Of a stretch of DNA of 64,000 nt, positions 12,701 to 22,866 are shown piece after piece; the stretch's first letter is position 1, and every line of letters starts with the position of its first letter. The translations under genes and the position numbers were made by a program. Where the stretch lies: NCBI GenBank assembly GCA_963920525.1, contig OY986440.1, positions 17,780,191 through 17,844,190 on the forward strand, in the 5' to 3' direction. The stretch is from Dichetophora obliterata. Lineage: Eukaryota > Arthropoda > Insecta > Diptera > Sciomyzidae. Under the pieces are notes generated by a model. That model made no database searches. It saw only the letters and a list, made by a program, of their open reading frames with translations, and had not been told where the DNA came from.

Positions 12701-15700
12701 TTGTATCGACATGCTACTACATGCTAAACTACTCCCTCAACTGAACGCAACCTATTACAAATCGAAGCTACAACTGCAAAATTTTACAATATATAATGCA
12801 GCTACCCATAAATCAGATAACTATCAGACAAATGGAACTCTTGTGGCATTAAGTTTTGCTACGATAATTATTACGCACCTAAGAAATATCACAGAATCAC
12901 CCGAAATTCATCATATTATTACTTATTCAGATGGCTGTAACTAAAAAAACCGTAATGCTATTTTATCCAACGCTTTGCTGCTTTCTTTCTAATTTGAGTA
13001 AAATATCGATCGAACAAAAATATTTAATCAAAGGACATACACAAATGGCGTGTGACTCCACCCACTCTTTAATAGAACGAAAAATAAAAAACAGAGAAAA
13101 ACATCTACCATCTCAATTTCAACAGTTTATTCGTGACGCACGTTAAACTCCTTTTCCTTTTTTTCCTGAATTATGATAGCATCTCGCAACGGTATTCGGC
13201 CATTCGGTATTCGATTCGGCCAGGTATGCGAAAAATATTAAATTTAAATAGTCGCAAAAACTTACAAAATTAAATTCAGCCCTATTCCAGAATCCGTCGT
13301 AATGAATTTCCGAACGTAAAGCTACGCTACGAATACGACAAATTTGCTAATCCAAAATCCGAACGAAACTTCCCCTTTTCGAACTTACTTTCGGGAGTTC
13401 GAAAACAACTGGTTTCAACAGCAGACAAATAAATAAAAAGAATTGAAAAACTGAAGTGTTTTCGATCAACATTGTATTTTTTAGCTGTTATTTTTAATGG
13501 ATTTCATTGCAATTGCAATTTTCGCACAATAAAAGGAAGATTTCTCACATAGAGAATCTATGAAAATTCGTCGAGGAATATTGCGAGATTCCATCCACCC
13601 TTTGGAAATGGATTACGGAACGTAGGAAATGCACTAAATAAATTTCAACTAACATATTCACAGGTTTAAATAAAAATAATTTAACTTTATTTATTTATTT
13701 AAGTTTTATTTTATTTTAAGTTTTCTATAAAAATTTAATTGTTTTATTTTGTCTTAAACAAATCCGTCGAGGCAAGGTTTTCGTGAAAAAATCCGAAAAA
13801 CAACTGTCAAAAGTTGATACGTTCGGAATGTGTTGATGCAATGCTACGAATGTAAGAATGTTCGAATTCGATTCGGATTGTAGAATACTTCATTACGAAT
13901 CCGAAAGAAAATTTACGCTACGACGGATTCTGGAATAGGGCTGATTATTACAGCTAGGTATGTTGGAGATCCAATGTTACGCGCCTTGGCATACGACGAA
14001 TCAGGAATAATATTTACAAAAAAACTTATAACTTCCGAATATGAACCTCTTCCTCAAAAATCCAGAAAACGTTTCAAATCAGTGGAAACCGATCCTTTGC
14101 ATGCGAAACAACTTCCTTTATCTCAGAAACAGTATGACCATCTCCAAGAACTCAAAAAGTTATTGCCTTATGATTGTCAAAGCTTTTACAAAAATATACC
14201 ATTTTTACCGTGTGTCAAGAAATGAAATTATATAATTATAATGTACAAAAATAATTTACCTAAAATAAACAGTCTCTTTAAAATAAAACTTTTACTATAG
14301 GGTTTTTCTTCGCTTTAAAAACTCTAATCGGCTCATAAGCTCATTTTGTATTCTTTTTTATGTTGAAGTGAATTACAATTGAAATAAGCCTTATTTCTCA
14401 CACAATAGCAAAAAATCTTAATGTTTTTTACGAAATTGATTGCACAAAAGCCCTAAGTGACATAATTTTGAGACAAATTAACAAAAAACAATTTTTCTCC
14501 AGGATCGCATTAAACTATCTATTTGTACCTAAACTACATACAAAAAAACTACAAAATGGTTTTTGTTTAGAATTTACAGTGTTTTTTGCTTCTACTGTAA
14601 AATTTTAAAAATGTCGTTTAGGGCCTTTGTGCATTTCGGTAACGATATGGTGTCTTGAATAGAAATTGAAATATTAGGAGGAATTGAGGAGCCACGCCCC
14701 TTTTTGAGGAACATTACAATTTCTTATGAACTAGACACGCAAAGATGATGAACATTAGGATATGGTGTCGTTGCATAGAAATTGAAATATTAGGAATTGA
14801 GGAGCCACGCCCCTTTTTGAGGAAAATTAAAATTTCTCATGAACCAGGCACGCAATGATAATGAAACTTGGAAAGCGTTGTTGTGGTATTAAAGTTTTTT
14901 GTTCTTAAAGAAGTAGGCAGGTGATTCCATTTTTTTAGAAATTCTAATATCTCTTAGCGTAAAGAAATTCTGTATACGTAAGTTAGGGAAGTCCTTATTT
15001 TAGAAATTGTTTAGCATTCGGTTTTTTTGTTTCTTTGCGTCTAAAAATAAAACCCTATTTTTTAAACAACAACAATAACACATGACGCTCAGAGCTTGAA
15101 GTTGACACAAAGGCAATGCAACGGAATGAGCATTATACAACATTTCTCACCCACAAACCACAACAATTTCACAAAATTATTTTTGGATTAATATTCGATT
15201 AATTATTATTCTAACGGTAGTTCAAATTTAAGATTCGGTTAAGAAATGTTTGAGATTTTTTCCAATTTTTTTCAATTTTGTGCACTCTGTAACTCCGCCA
15301 GAAATGAAGTCAAACTTTTTTTTCAAATTAGGTTTTTTTAATATCCGTAATTGATGCTTCATGCCGGTACGTTCCGTTCCGTTAGGCCGGTAAACTGGCA
15401 TTGCTGTTTTTTCTTCTCATATATATTTTTTAATTTCGAGCTCAACGCGACGCGACGTCTTAAAAAAGTCAAATTTTGTTGAAATTTTTTTTATGCATTT
15501 TTACTATACTATAGGAACAAAATAAAATGGTGCTCAAGTAAAACGCACAACATTTTTTTTTCATACAAATAAGAACCTAACGCTAGTGTTGGATTAAATG
15601 TATGACCTTAAAAAGTGAGTTGTTTTTAACAACTGAGCTTATAGCAACTACAAAACTCGTTACAAAATTAATAATGAGAAAACGATTTGATACAAAAATT

Positions 15701-18700
15701 AAATTCATCGCACCTCATTACAAATAAGTAAGAACATTTTTTTAAGCATTTGAAATAAGTTATTTATTACTTTGAATGTTCTTAAGAACGCAATGGAATT
15801 ATTCAAAATGACAAATTTAAAAAAAAATATAAAATAAGAGAAAATCACCAAAAAATTTTGTTACAGTAACATTTTTATGCAATATAAAAACTGCATAAAA
15901 GCAATTATTCGTTTCTCTCGATTAGCTTCTATCTGTAAAATAATATAATTATTTTCATTTCACTCTATTTCTATAGAAACAAATTGCTGTACCCAAAAGC
16001 GCTCATATGTCTCTGAATTAGTTCTGAAACACGCATAGATTTTCCTTGCATTTTGGTGGGGAATCAAACTGATTTTTAAGAGAACTCTCGTGAGTAATTT
16101 TTTTATATCTGATATTTTGAGAGCATTTCTAACAGCAATTTTTTTCATACGGTTTCCATCTCAATGCAGAAGGAGGTTTTAGTGAAGAACTTGAAAATTT
16201 AAAATTTTGTGGGTTCGAACTTTAAAATTGGTTAATCGCAGTGAATTTAAAAAAAACTCTGTAAAACGAATTTTTTCGGAGTACTTTTCTGATTTTTGTA
16301 TTTACAATTACGTACGTACATTTACTACTAGTATATGTAGATTTCATACTAATAACATAATATAGAGACAAATATATACATAACTATATAAATACTATTT
16401 ATTTCCATGTTGCTGAAACGCGTATTTCTTACTGATTCAAAATATATTTGCCGTAGACAAATCCAATCACGGTCTTTATCAATCAAATCAATCCTTATTT
16501 TGGTCGCAAAAACTTATGTAAAACTTTAAAATAATTTTTTTTAACTTTAATATATAGTGTCGTTGCATAGAAATCAAAATGCTAGGAAAAATCGGCGAGC
16601 CACGCCCCTTTTTGAGGAAAATTAAAATTTCTCATGAGCTAGAATCTCAATGATGATATGGTGTCGTTGCATAGAAATTTAAATATTAGGAGGAATTGAG
16701 GAGCCCCCCCATGTTTGAGGAAAATTACAATTTCTTATGAACCAGACACATGATTTATAAAACTTACTTCAAATTGGCACTGACTCTTGAAATCATTGCC
16801 AAGAACCTGGGATTAATTTTTGTTTTTATTCTCTTAAAAAACTGAATTCTACACCAGTGTTCGGACTTAACTGGAATTGCATCAGATCTACTGCGTTTTT
16901 TAGCAAAATTTAATGTTCTACTGCGTCACTGCTGTTTTTTCGAATCAACTGCGATTTATTCGCAACTAACATTTTTATGGTTATTTTTGCGATATATTGG
17001 AAATATGAAAGCATTGTATTGATTATAAAAATGTAGTTTCAGGGTTCTATTACATCTTTATACTGTAGTTTTGGCGTTAAAACAAAAGAAAGTAATCTGT
17101 CAGATGAAGCTGTTATTGCAATAAAAAAACTGTTATTGCCATGGATCGAAGACTGGTTGACTTAGTCATATCAAAGAGATTATGATTGAAGTCACCAACA
17201 ACAACAACATTAGAGCATCGCACGAACAAATCACTTAACAAATTTTCAAAGGACACAATATCACCACGAGATAAATATACAACACCAATTATTAGTTCTT
17301 GGAAATTTCTACAAAAAGACCCTCACAGACACCATATTCAGTAGAACGAAAAACAAATTTAGATTTGATTTTTTTTATATAAAAAGACCTACACCACCAC
17401 CTCTTACATTCGGACGATCACTTCTGCAAAATGTATAGCCTGGAATATCAACTGCAGCATTCGATATACAGTGGAATTGGGTTATAACGACCCTGAAGGG
17501 CTGAAGGGACCGGAATATTTCGTCGTTACAACCGAATGTCGCTATATGCACACATATTTTTTTGTTGATGATTATTAACTTAATTCATTTATTATAAAGA
17601 AAAAAGTTTATTATCAATAGTAAAAATAACAACATAAAACTTAGGGTAAATAAATACAATTAATTTTTTTGTTTCTTTGACTTTCTGTTAATAAATATTT
17701 TTTCTTTTAAAACTTCCATCCATTTTTGTAGCAACCAAAACTGTAACACGAACCGTCACAACTTTTCCTCCTATACACTTTTTACATTTAAATTTTAAAA
17801 TTCTATCGGGCATGAGTTTAAAGAAGAACCTTGTTTCATCAGCATTATACGTTTTTTCTGAGTCCTGATATCCATCTCGAAGTTTTGGTAAAAAAATCCT
17901 GTAGTCACCTTGGGATACATCACCTGCTTCACCTGAAACCTTGCAGTTAACAATGCAGTGTCGCTATAGAAAATGGTAAATCCAACTTTCTGAACAAGAA
18001 AAATTCGTTTTACCTTAAATTTTAACTAATGCATTGGCTTTTTCTTGTAAAATATGATCGGTTAGAAGTATATTTCGCTATCTTTGGATTTTAAACCAAG
18101 TAAATAGTGCCTTTTCTACATTTTGAGGAGATGTGATCCTTATCTTTTCCTAATTTACGTTTAGTTTGTGGAGGCATTTTGAACACAGTAAAAAAATCAA
18201 TCTTGAAGCACTTGAAGGAACAAATATGTACTGAGCAAGATCACATGCACAAATGAAGCTATGCAGTTTTGTTTTCAGTGAATTCTATACGGTTATTTCA
18301 CTTTCAACAAAGCGAAAATTTCAAATATGTACACATCTAAATAAACAAAAAATTCTAAAGTAAGAAAATCTAGTCTCAACTTGCTTTCGTCGTCGTTATA
18401 TGTGAAAATATTTATTATACTTTATGAAAACTGCGTCATTTTATGCGAACTCGTCGTTATATCCACCGACGTTAAAAGCGAACTCAGTTCCTAAGAAATG
18501 AGAAATAAGAAAATGCAGACTTCAAGAATACGACGTTATAGCAGAAATGTTGTTATAACCGGGGTCGTTATAAGTGAATTCCACTGTATATGGTTACAGA
18601 TACACCAAAAACATCCAAACACATTTCATCAAATTTTGATGATTGAAAAGATGGCTTAAAGCTTTGACAATTAACATGACCAACATTAAGATTTAAATCA

Positions 18701-21610
18701 TGTTTATGCAGCATTGATTTAAAAAAAAAAAAAAGTTATCGCTAACAATGGGACCTAAATTGCAGCAAGGTGATTCCAAATGCATTGTTACCAAAAGATA
18801 TATTGTTACCTAAAACGCAACAAGGCGTAACAAAAATTTCTAAATGTACTGTTTTTTTATTATGAGGCACCGTATAAAAATACATGTTCCTGCAAAATTT
18901 TACACTCCTACAACAAAAAACGTCGTTTGTAGGAGTGTAAAACAAAATTTTAAAAGCAAAATTTTAAACAAAATTCTAAAAGCCCTCAGTGCAAGCGCTT
19001 GAGAAATTTATACAGTTTTGCTTCGTCTGTAAAACCATAAAAAATTGTTGCTACGCCTTTTTGCATTTTATCTATATTAAATAAAAAAGTTTCTGTGGGT
19101 AAATGTCCAATAGACTCATAAACTGCTCATCCGATTAGCACGAAAATTTGTGTGTATAGAACAGTGATCTCAAATTTTGCCCTCGAGATAAGAGCTTTTT
19201 CCGCCATGTATACGTATATAAATTCAGTCTGCAGGCAGACTCGAAGGATCACGTCACTTTGTTTGCTAGATTATAACAAACAAATAATCTATTCTAATAT
19301 GATTTCATAATTCTTCAATGCACGTCAGTTTATTATTTTTCTACATAAAGCTTTCAGAAAGCTTTCAAAGTGCTTTAACGTTTGATTTCTTTCAGTGAAA
19401 AGCTTTAAACGTTACACGTACATGCTAGCAGTTAAAGTTGTCTGCGTTTGGCCATCACTGGTATAGAAGTTTTTGGGCACGGTGCGTGTTTTGGGGCTAT
19501 TAAAAACACTACAGGGCTATTTAGTACATCAGGTACGATGAGCCTTTATGAGCTATATATTTTGATAATACTTCTTGAACACCAGAGACCGCTGAAGTAA
19601 AAATCTTTTACAAAACTGCCTCACACTTCTAGGCCGCTCATGGATAGGGGTGACGCAAAGTTTTTGATAGATCCTGCAACAAGCAAAATATTATTTCCAT
19701 CAGGCTTTTCCAAATGCAGCCGTCGATTCAGGTCGTTGAAAAAAACCGGTTTTACCGAACATTACACAAAACTACGAGAACCACAAATGGCTTTGCGAAC
19801 GTGCAATCCTTGCACCAAAGAACTATCACGTCAACAGAATCAATGATCTGATTCTATTTCATCTTCCTAAGGAACAACTAAATACGAATCAATCGACACA
19901 GTCACAGATAAGGATCAATACGTTAACAATCCAATTGTGTTTTAAAATTCATTGGAACCTTAAAAGATGCGGAAAGATGTGCTTATTCCGCGTATTCCAA
20001 TGGTGCCCACGGATTTTACCTTCAACCTTAAGCGACTTGTTTCCAGTTCACCTTGCCTTCGCGATTACTATCAACAAAGCGCAAGGGCAATCTGCGCGTC
20101 CTAGGATTGAATTTGGAAAAACCAATCTTTTCATGTGGCCAACTGTACGTTACTTGCTCTAGAACAGGCACACCTAAAAATTTCTTAATTTTTGCACCGG
20201 ATGAAAAAACCAAAAATATTGCACAACTAGTTCGAATGATTTTTATTTATATCTTTATTTAATGTTATAGTAATTTCATAAAGTAAATTATAATAAACCT
20301 AATATAATATAATTTCAGTATCATTAACTAGTATTATTTGATGTTTTTTATTTAGATATATATAAATAACACTGCAGTTGATATTAAGGCCATAAATTCG
20401 TTGCCGATTAAAAATCGTAGCGATTTATTTTCCTCAAAACATGGTCTTGTAAGCTTAAACATATTCTTGATTTGTTAGGTTTGGGTGCATTTAATGCAAT
20501 ATTGTATCTATAACAATTTTCAAAATAATTGGTTTTTAGTGTAGAAATGCTTGTCAATTCCTTCTCCTGTTTACGAGTATTTGACCACGGGTATTTGCTA
20601 CGAAATACCGCAAGAAAATACGACTACTTATCCTTGATATTTCTTAAAGAACAAAATGGGTTTTAATTATTGACACCTCATTTTAAAAAAATCGTGTTCT
20701 AACCTTATAATAAAATTGATTTGGCCATTTCAGTCCTTAAAAGGTCTTTGACCGAACTTCTATTGATCAATAGTGTTGTGCGTTTTATAAAATGTTTGAA
20801 CACAAACGATCGAGAACAGGTCCTTTGAGTTTTATGCAGACTCCGAACGGCTCATGTTCTCAAGAAATTTAACATGGCAGTTGTCTCAGAGGTTGAATCT
20901 TGCCATTGTCTGCAAAGAGGTCACGATATAATTAAATTGAAAAAACATTCCGTCTCAGATAGGAATTTAATCCGGGCTACCATGGTTCTTTAGAATACGG
21001 CGCCCACGAACTCTACATGGCAGTTGTCTCAGAGGTTGAATCTTGCCATTGTCTGCAAAGAGGTCACGATATAATTAAATTGAAAAAACATTCCGTCTCA
21101 GATAGGAATTTAATCCGGGCTACCATGGTTCTTTAGAATACGGCGCCCACGAACTCTACATAGCATGTCACGGCAGCCGCGTAAACATAAACCTTAAAGA
21201 TACACATTGTTCTTAGAACCATTTTCACTGATAAAAATATGGATGTTTTGATTTACAGCAAATTGTAATTTTTTTAAAATTTCGTTCAATCTTATCTGCC
21301 AAGATTGGCGTTTAAAACGCCAAAGCAAACAATCACGTTTATGCCGTTCTAAGTAGAAAGGCAAATTTTTGAAACGCAAGCATTAGGTTTCAGCGTGCTC
21401 AAAAGTAATCTTATATTAGCAAAAAATGGCTATAATAGTTAACTGGCATTAAGTTTAAACAACTTAGAGTACCGAAAGAAAAAGGATTAAAGTTGTGCCT
21501 TATGGTTTGCAAAAATATTGAATAGTTTACTTGATTTTCATTTAATACATACCGCCACGACCACCTCCTCCGCCACCACCACCACCACCACCTCGACCAT
21601 GGAATGACAT
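9147..21610 (-). CDS. GAR1: GAR1, H/ACA ribonucleoprotein subunit 1 (two coding exons)
   Basis: The coding exons are 21553-21610 and 9147-9766 on the minus strand, joined across an 11,786-bp GT-AG intron in matching phase, giving 225 aa. Residues 1-58 are a Gly/Arg-rich arm starting MSFHGRGG. Residues about 59-150 are the Gar1 core beta-barrel, with [29 protein letters not shown] and [15 protein letters not shown]. The C-terminus is a second RGG arm ending GRGRW. Both arms and the core match the known order in GAR1. GAR1 binds the dyskerin homologue in nucleolar and Cajal-body H/ACA particles and supports rRNA pseudouridylation and product release. The start is fixed by the MSF N-terminus typical of the family. 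The large TE-filled intron is unusual for so short a gene. Confidence 0.95.
9815..11835 (-). pseudogene. Non-LTR retrotransposon, RT C-terminal half and 3' tail (broken)
   Basis: On the minus strand RT motif A reads [16 protein letters not shown] (about 11750-11690), and the catalytic FADDIQLLF lies near 11510. Further downstream come [16 protein letters not shown] and the C-terminal [14 protein letters not shown], ending about 10741. The frame is broken by several shifts. Beyond the stop the 3' tail ends in an AAAT-type simple repeat (plus strand 9819-9833), as in Jockey/CR1-type elements. A MITE (10098-10733) sits in the 3' UTR. The endonuclease fragment at 17040-18715 is in the same orientation and may be the 5' half of the same element. 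Confidence 0.8.
10098..10733. mobile_element. MITE-A copy 1 (636 bp, 3-bp target duplication AAT)
   Basis: Terminal inverted repeats of at least 25 bp begin CAGCCCTATTCCAGAATCCG. AAT occurs at both flanks (10095-10097 and 10734-10736). The interior is non-coding and similar end-to-end to the copy at 13277-13943. It is inserted just beyond the stop of the non-LTR RT remnant. Confidence 0.9.
11836..12254. other. Intronic AT-rich stretch, nothing recognised
   Basis: This part of the GAR1 intron lies between the RT remnant and the dispersed repeat. No coding motif or clear repeat border is visible. Confidence 0.4.
12642..14225 (+). pseudogene. Decayed DDE transposase of the Sola-like element
   Basis: Three blocks in order look like one RNase H-fold transposase. 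[20 protein letters not shown] has the first Asp at about 12718. IITYSDGC has the second Asp at 12930, followed by a nonsense codon where the family usually has an aromatic residue. After a shift, [18 protein letters not shown] has the acidic residue at 13075. The C-terminal part ([12 protein letters not shown] to [20 protein letters not shown]) resumes at about 13950, beyond a MITE inserted at 13277-13943. Stop, frameshift and insertion make it non-functional. The family name is uncertain; similar proteins are widespread in insect genomes. Confidence 0.7.
13277..13943. mobile_element. MITE-A copy 2 (667 bp, target duplication ATT)
   Basis: It has the same ends and interior as 10098-10733 and the same orientation. 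The flanks are ATT (13274-13276, 13944-13946). It splits the decayed transposase, so it is younger than the Sola-like element. Confidence 0.9.
14881..17039. other. Intronic AT-rich DNA with a second dispersed-repeat array
   Basis: At 16555-16765 two units of the family at 12255/14645 recur (GTGTCGTTGCATAGAAAT, CACGCCCCTTTTTGAGGAAA). The rest has no recognisable gene. A small G+C-richer imperfect hairpin sits near 15365-15405. Confidence 0.6.
17040..18715 (-). pseudogene. Non-LTR retrotransposon, EEP endonuclease remnant split by a pogo-like element
   Basis: Reading the minus strand from 18700, [13 protein letters not shown] is the N-terminus of an exonuclease-endonuclease-phosphatase domain. 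After the 17469-18586 insertion it resumes with [28 protein letters not shown], then a stop, [12 protein letters not shown] and [14 protein letters not shown]. These are the expected EEP landmarks in order, including the catalytic GDFN. Stops and a small indel at the junction show decay. The orientation matches the RT remnant at 9815-11835. Confidence 0.8.
17469..18586 (-). mobile_element. pogo/Tigger-like transposon remnant (1.1 kb, TA duplication)
   Basis: The ends are CAGTGGAATTGGGTTATAAC (left) and, in reverse complement, CAGTGGAATTCACTTATAAC (right), flanked by TA (17467-17468, 18587-18588). On the minus strand, [19 protein letters not shown] near 18178 resembles the start of a CENP-B-type DNA-binding region. 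[13 protein letters not shown] followed by [19 protein letters not shown] (about 17850-17710) is the DDE segment of Tigger/jerky-like transposases. Much of the gene is missing, so it is a deleted copy. Confidence 0.8.
18898..18942. repeat. Perfect 16-bp-arm hairpin
   Basis: TTTTACACTCCTACAA (18898-18913) and its exact reverse complement (18927-18942) are separated by 13 bases. No run of T follows, and no Helitron CTRR end is evident. Its function is unknown. Confidence 0.7.
19640..20262 (+). pseudogene. Helitron helicase C-terminal remnant
   Basis: Pieces in two frames give the C-terminal helicase blocks of a Rep/Helicase protein. They are [20 protein letters not shown] (about 19798), [20 protein letters not shown] (about 19980), [17 protein letters not shown] (about 20047), then after a shift [20 protein letters not shown]. 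The order and the KAQGQS box are typical of Helitron/PIF1 helicases. Frameshifts and missing upstream domains make it a relic. No terminal hairpin was identified with confidence. Confidence 0.8.
20873..21158. repeat. Exact tandem duplication of 143 bp
   Basis: 20873-21015 and 21016-21158 read identically base for base (start CATGGCAGTTGTCTCAGAGG, end GCGCCCACGAACTCTA). The unit contains no coding frame. Perfect identity in a decayed intron implies a very recent duplication or an assembly artefact. Confidence 0.9.
21553..21610 (-). CDS. GAR1: GAR1 coding exon 1
   Basis: It begins with ATG at 21610-21608 and encodes MSFHGRGG followed by a Gly run. The donor is GTATGT at 21552. It ends in phase 1, exactly matching the exon 2 acceptor. 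The exon is only 58 nt, too short to be found by length-based gene finding. Confidence 0.9.
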
Positions 21611-22866
21611 CTTTAATACAAGTTCTGAATATAAGTTTGTCTTCAACGAGGACGAAAAAAGTCTAATAAATTACGCGTTATTGAAAACAGTCACAATTTT
21701 ATTTTAGACGTTCACAGCTTCGTGTACTAAGCCACGAGGTTTTGTTTAGGATAGCAACATCAGCAAAGTTGACGTAAAAAAAAAGAAACGCTAGCCGGTG
21801 AAAATTACAGGCTGAAATAATTGATTAAAATCAGAAGTAATGGTTCAAATTTGTTTAGGGCTCTATTAGATCATACTAGAGGTAGGCTCATATTACGAGG
21901 GGTATTCACGGTTCAGAGCTCTTTGTGGTGTCTAGTGCAAAAGAGCAAAAAAGAACAACAAACTGTGAACAACGAGTATATGTAACAAGAGAATCCTTCA
22001 TCCAGTGGTCCCATTATAGTTCCCGCCGATGTGCCATGCGCCGAAAGGAAACAGGATATTTTATTAATTTATTTAGTTTAAGCAAAGCAGGGCATATTTT
22101 ATCCTTAGCTAAAATAAATTTTTCACATTTTTTTCGTGGAACATATGTATTAAGGCCTTCTAATTCCAAATCTGAAAAATTAATGGTCGCTCTCATCTGG
22201 TTTAGAAGTTATAGGGATCCAAAGTTGAAAAATGGGTTAAAAAAAACGTGCTATATCTTTGCTATATATGAACAAAACTAAGCAAAATGGATATTGAAAG
22301 AAAGAGTATTCTATTACCTATTCAATAAGTTATTTATCTACCAATTATTTTGCATCAAAATTTTAGATGCATTTCAGACTAAAATAAAAACGACAAAAAT
22401 TAATTCCATTAATTCGAATGTAAAACGACAAAAATTAATTCCATGAATTTGAATGCAAAAATTTAAAGATAAAATAAAAGACAAGAAAAAATGTTATTAA
22501 AAATCACGGAGATTTTTAAAAACAATTTTTCGACTGCGGCGCTTTCTTTAACCATCGTTTAAGTAACTATATAATTTGCTATGTATGGCATTCTCGGACA
22601 TTTTAATCGTTAACGATTATCGTTTTCGAATACGTGAACGGGACAAAATCACCATTCGTTAACGAGTCCGAGAATACGATTCGTTACGATTCCGAGAATA
22701 CGATTCGAGAACGATGTTAATTAAAAATATCGAATCCTTCTCGAACTGCCTAAAACATAAGATATTTGCCAACGACTTTTTTTGCAAAACAAAACCAATT
22801 TTCAATATTTTAAACAGCCTTTTATGAGAATTATGATTTGTATACTGGCGAAAAAATGCAAACATT
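21611..22866. other. GAR1 upstream region and AT-rich DNA
   Basis: This stretch holds the GAR1 5' flank. Around 21897 is GGGGTATTCACGGTTCAGAG, which looks like a lone end of the MITE-E family seen at 26350. The 22190-22330 segment resembles 2600-2760, a dispersed repeat. Open frames at 21925-22281 have no recognisable family. Confidence 0.45.

Larger units (their letters stand above)
12316..14644 (+). mobile_element. Sola-like DDE DNA transposon (2.3 kb, 4-bp target duplication ATAT)
   Basis: The left end CGTTACCAAAATGTACAAAG matches the reverse complement of the right end (CGTTACCGAAATGCACAAAG), with three mismatches over about 33 bp. ATAT flanks both ends (12312-12315, 14645-14648). The host repeat gives an empty-site comparison: an uninterrupted unit at 14752-14770 reads TTAGGATATGGTGTC, with ATAT once. 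The element carries a decayed transposase and a nested MITE. The Sola assignment is an inference from the 4-bp duplication and the transposase style. Confidence 0.8.
12255..14880. repeat. Dispersed ~110-bp tandem repeat array split by a transposon
   Basis: Units carry ACAATTTCTTATGAACTAGA, CACGCAA and GAGCCACGCCCCTTTTTGAG. One partial unit ends at 12315. The array resumes at 14645 and contains about two more units to 14880. The Sola-like element (12316-14644) interrupts the first unit. Another array of the same family is at 16555-16765. Confidence 0.75.

Noticed and set aside
21925..22281. 118-codon frame upstream of GAR1
   Set aside because: It overlaps dispersed-repeat sequence (similar to 2600-2760) and a MITE-E-like end; no family is recognised.
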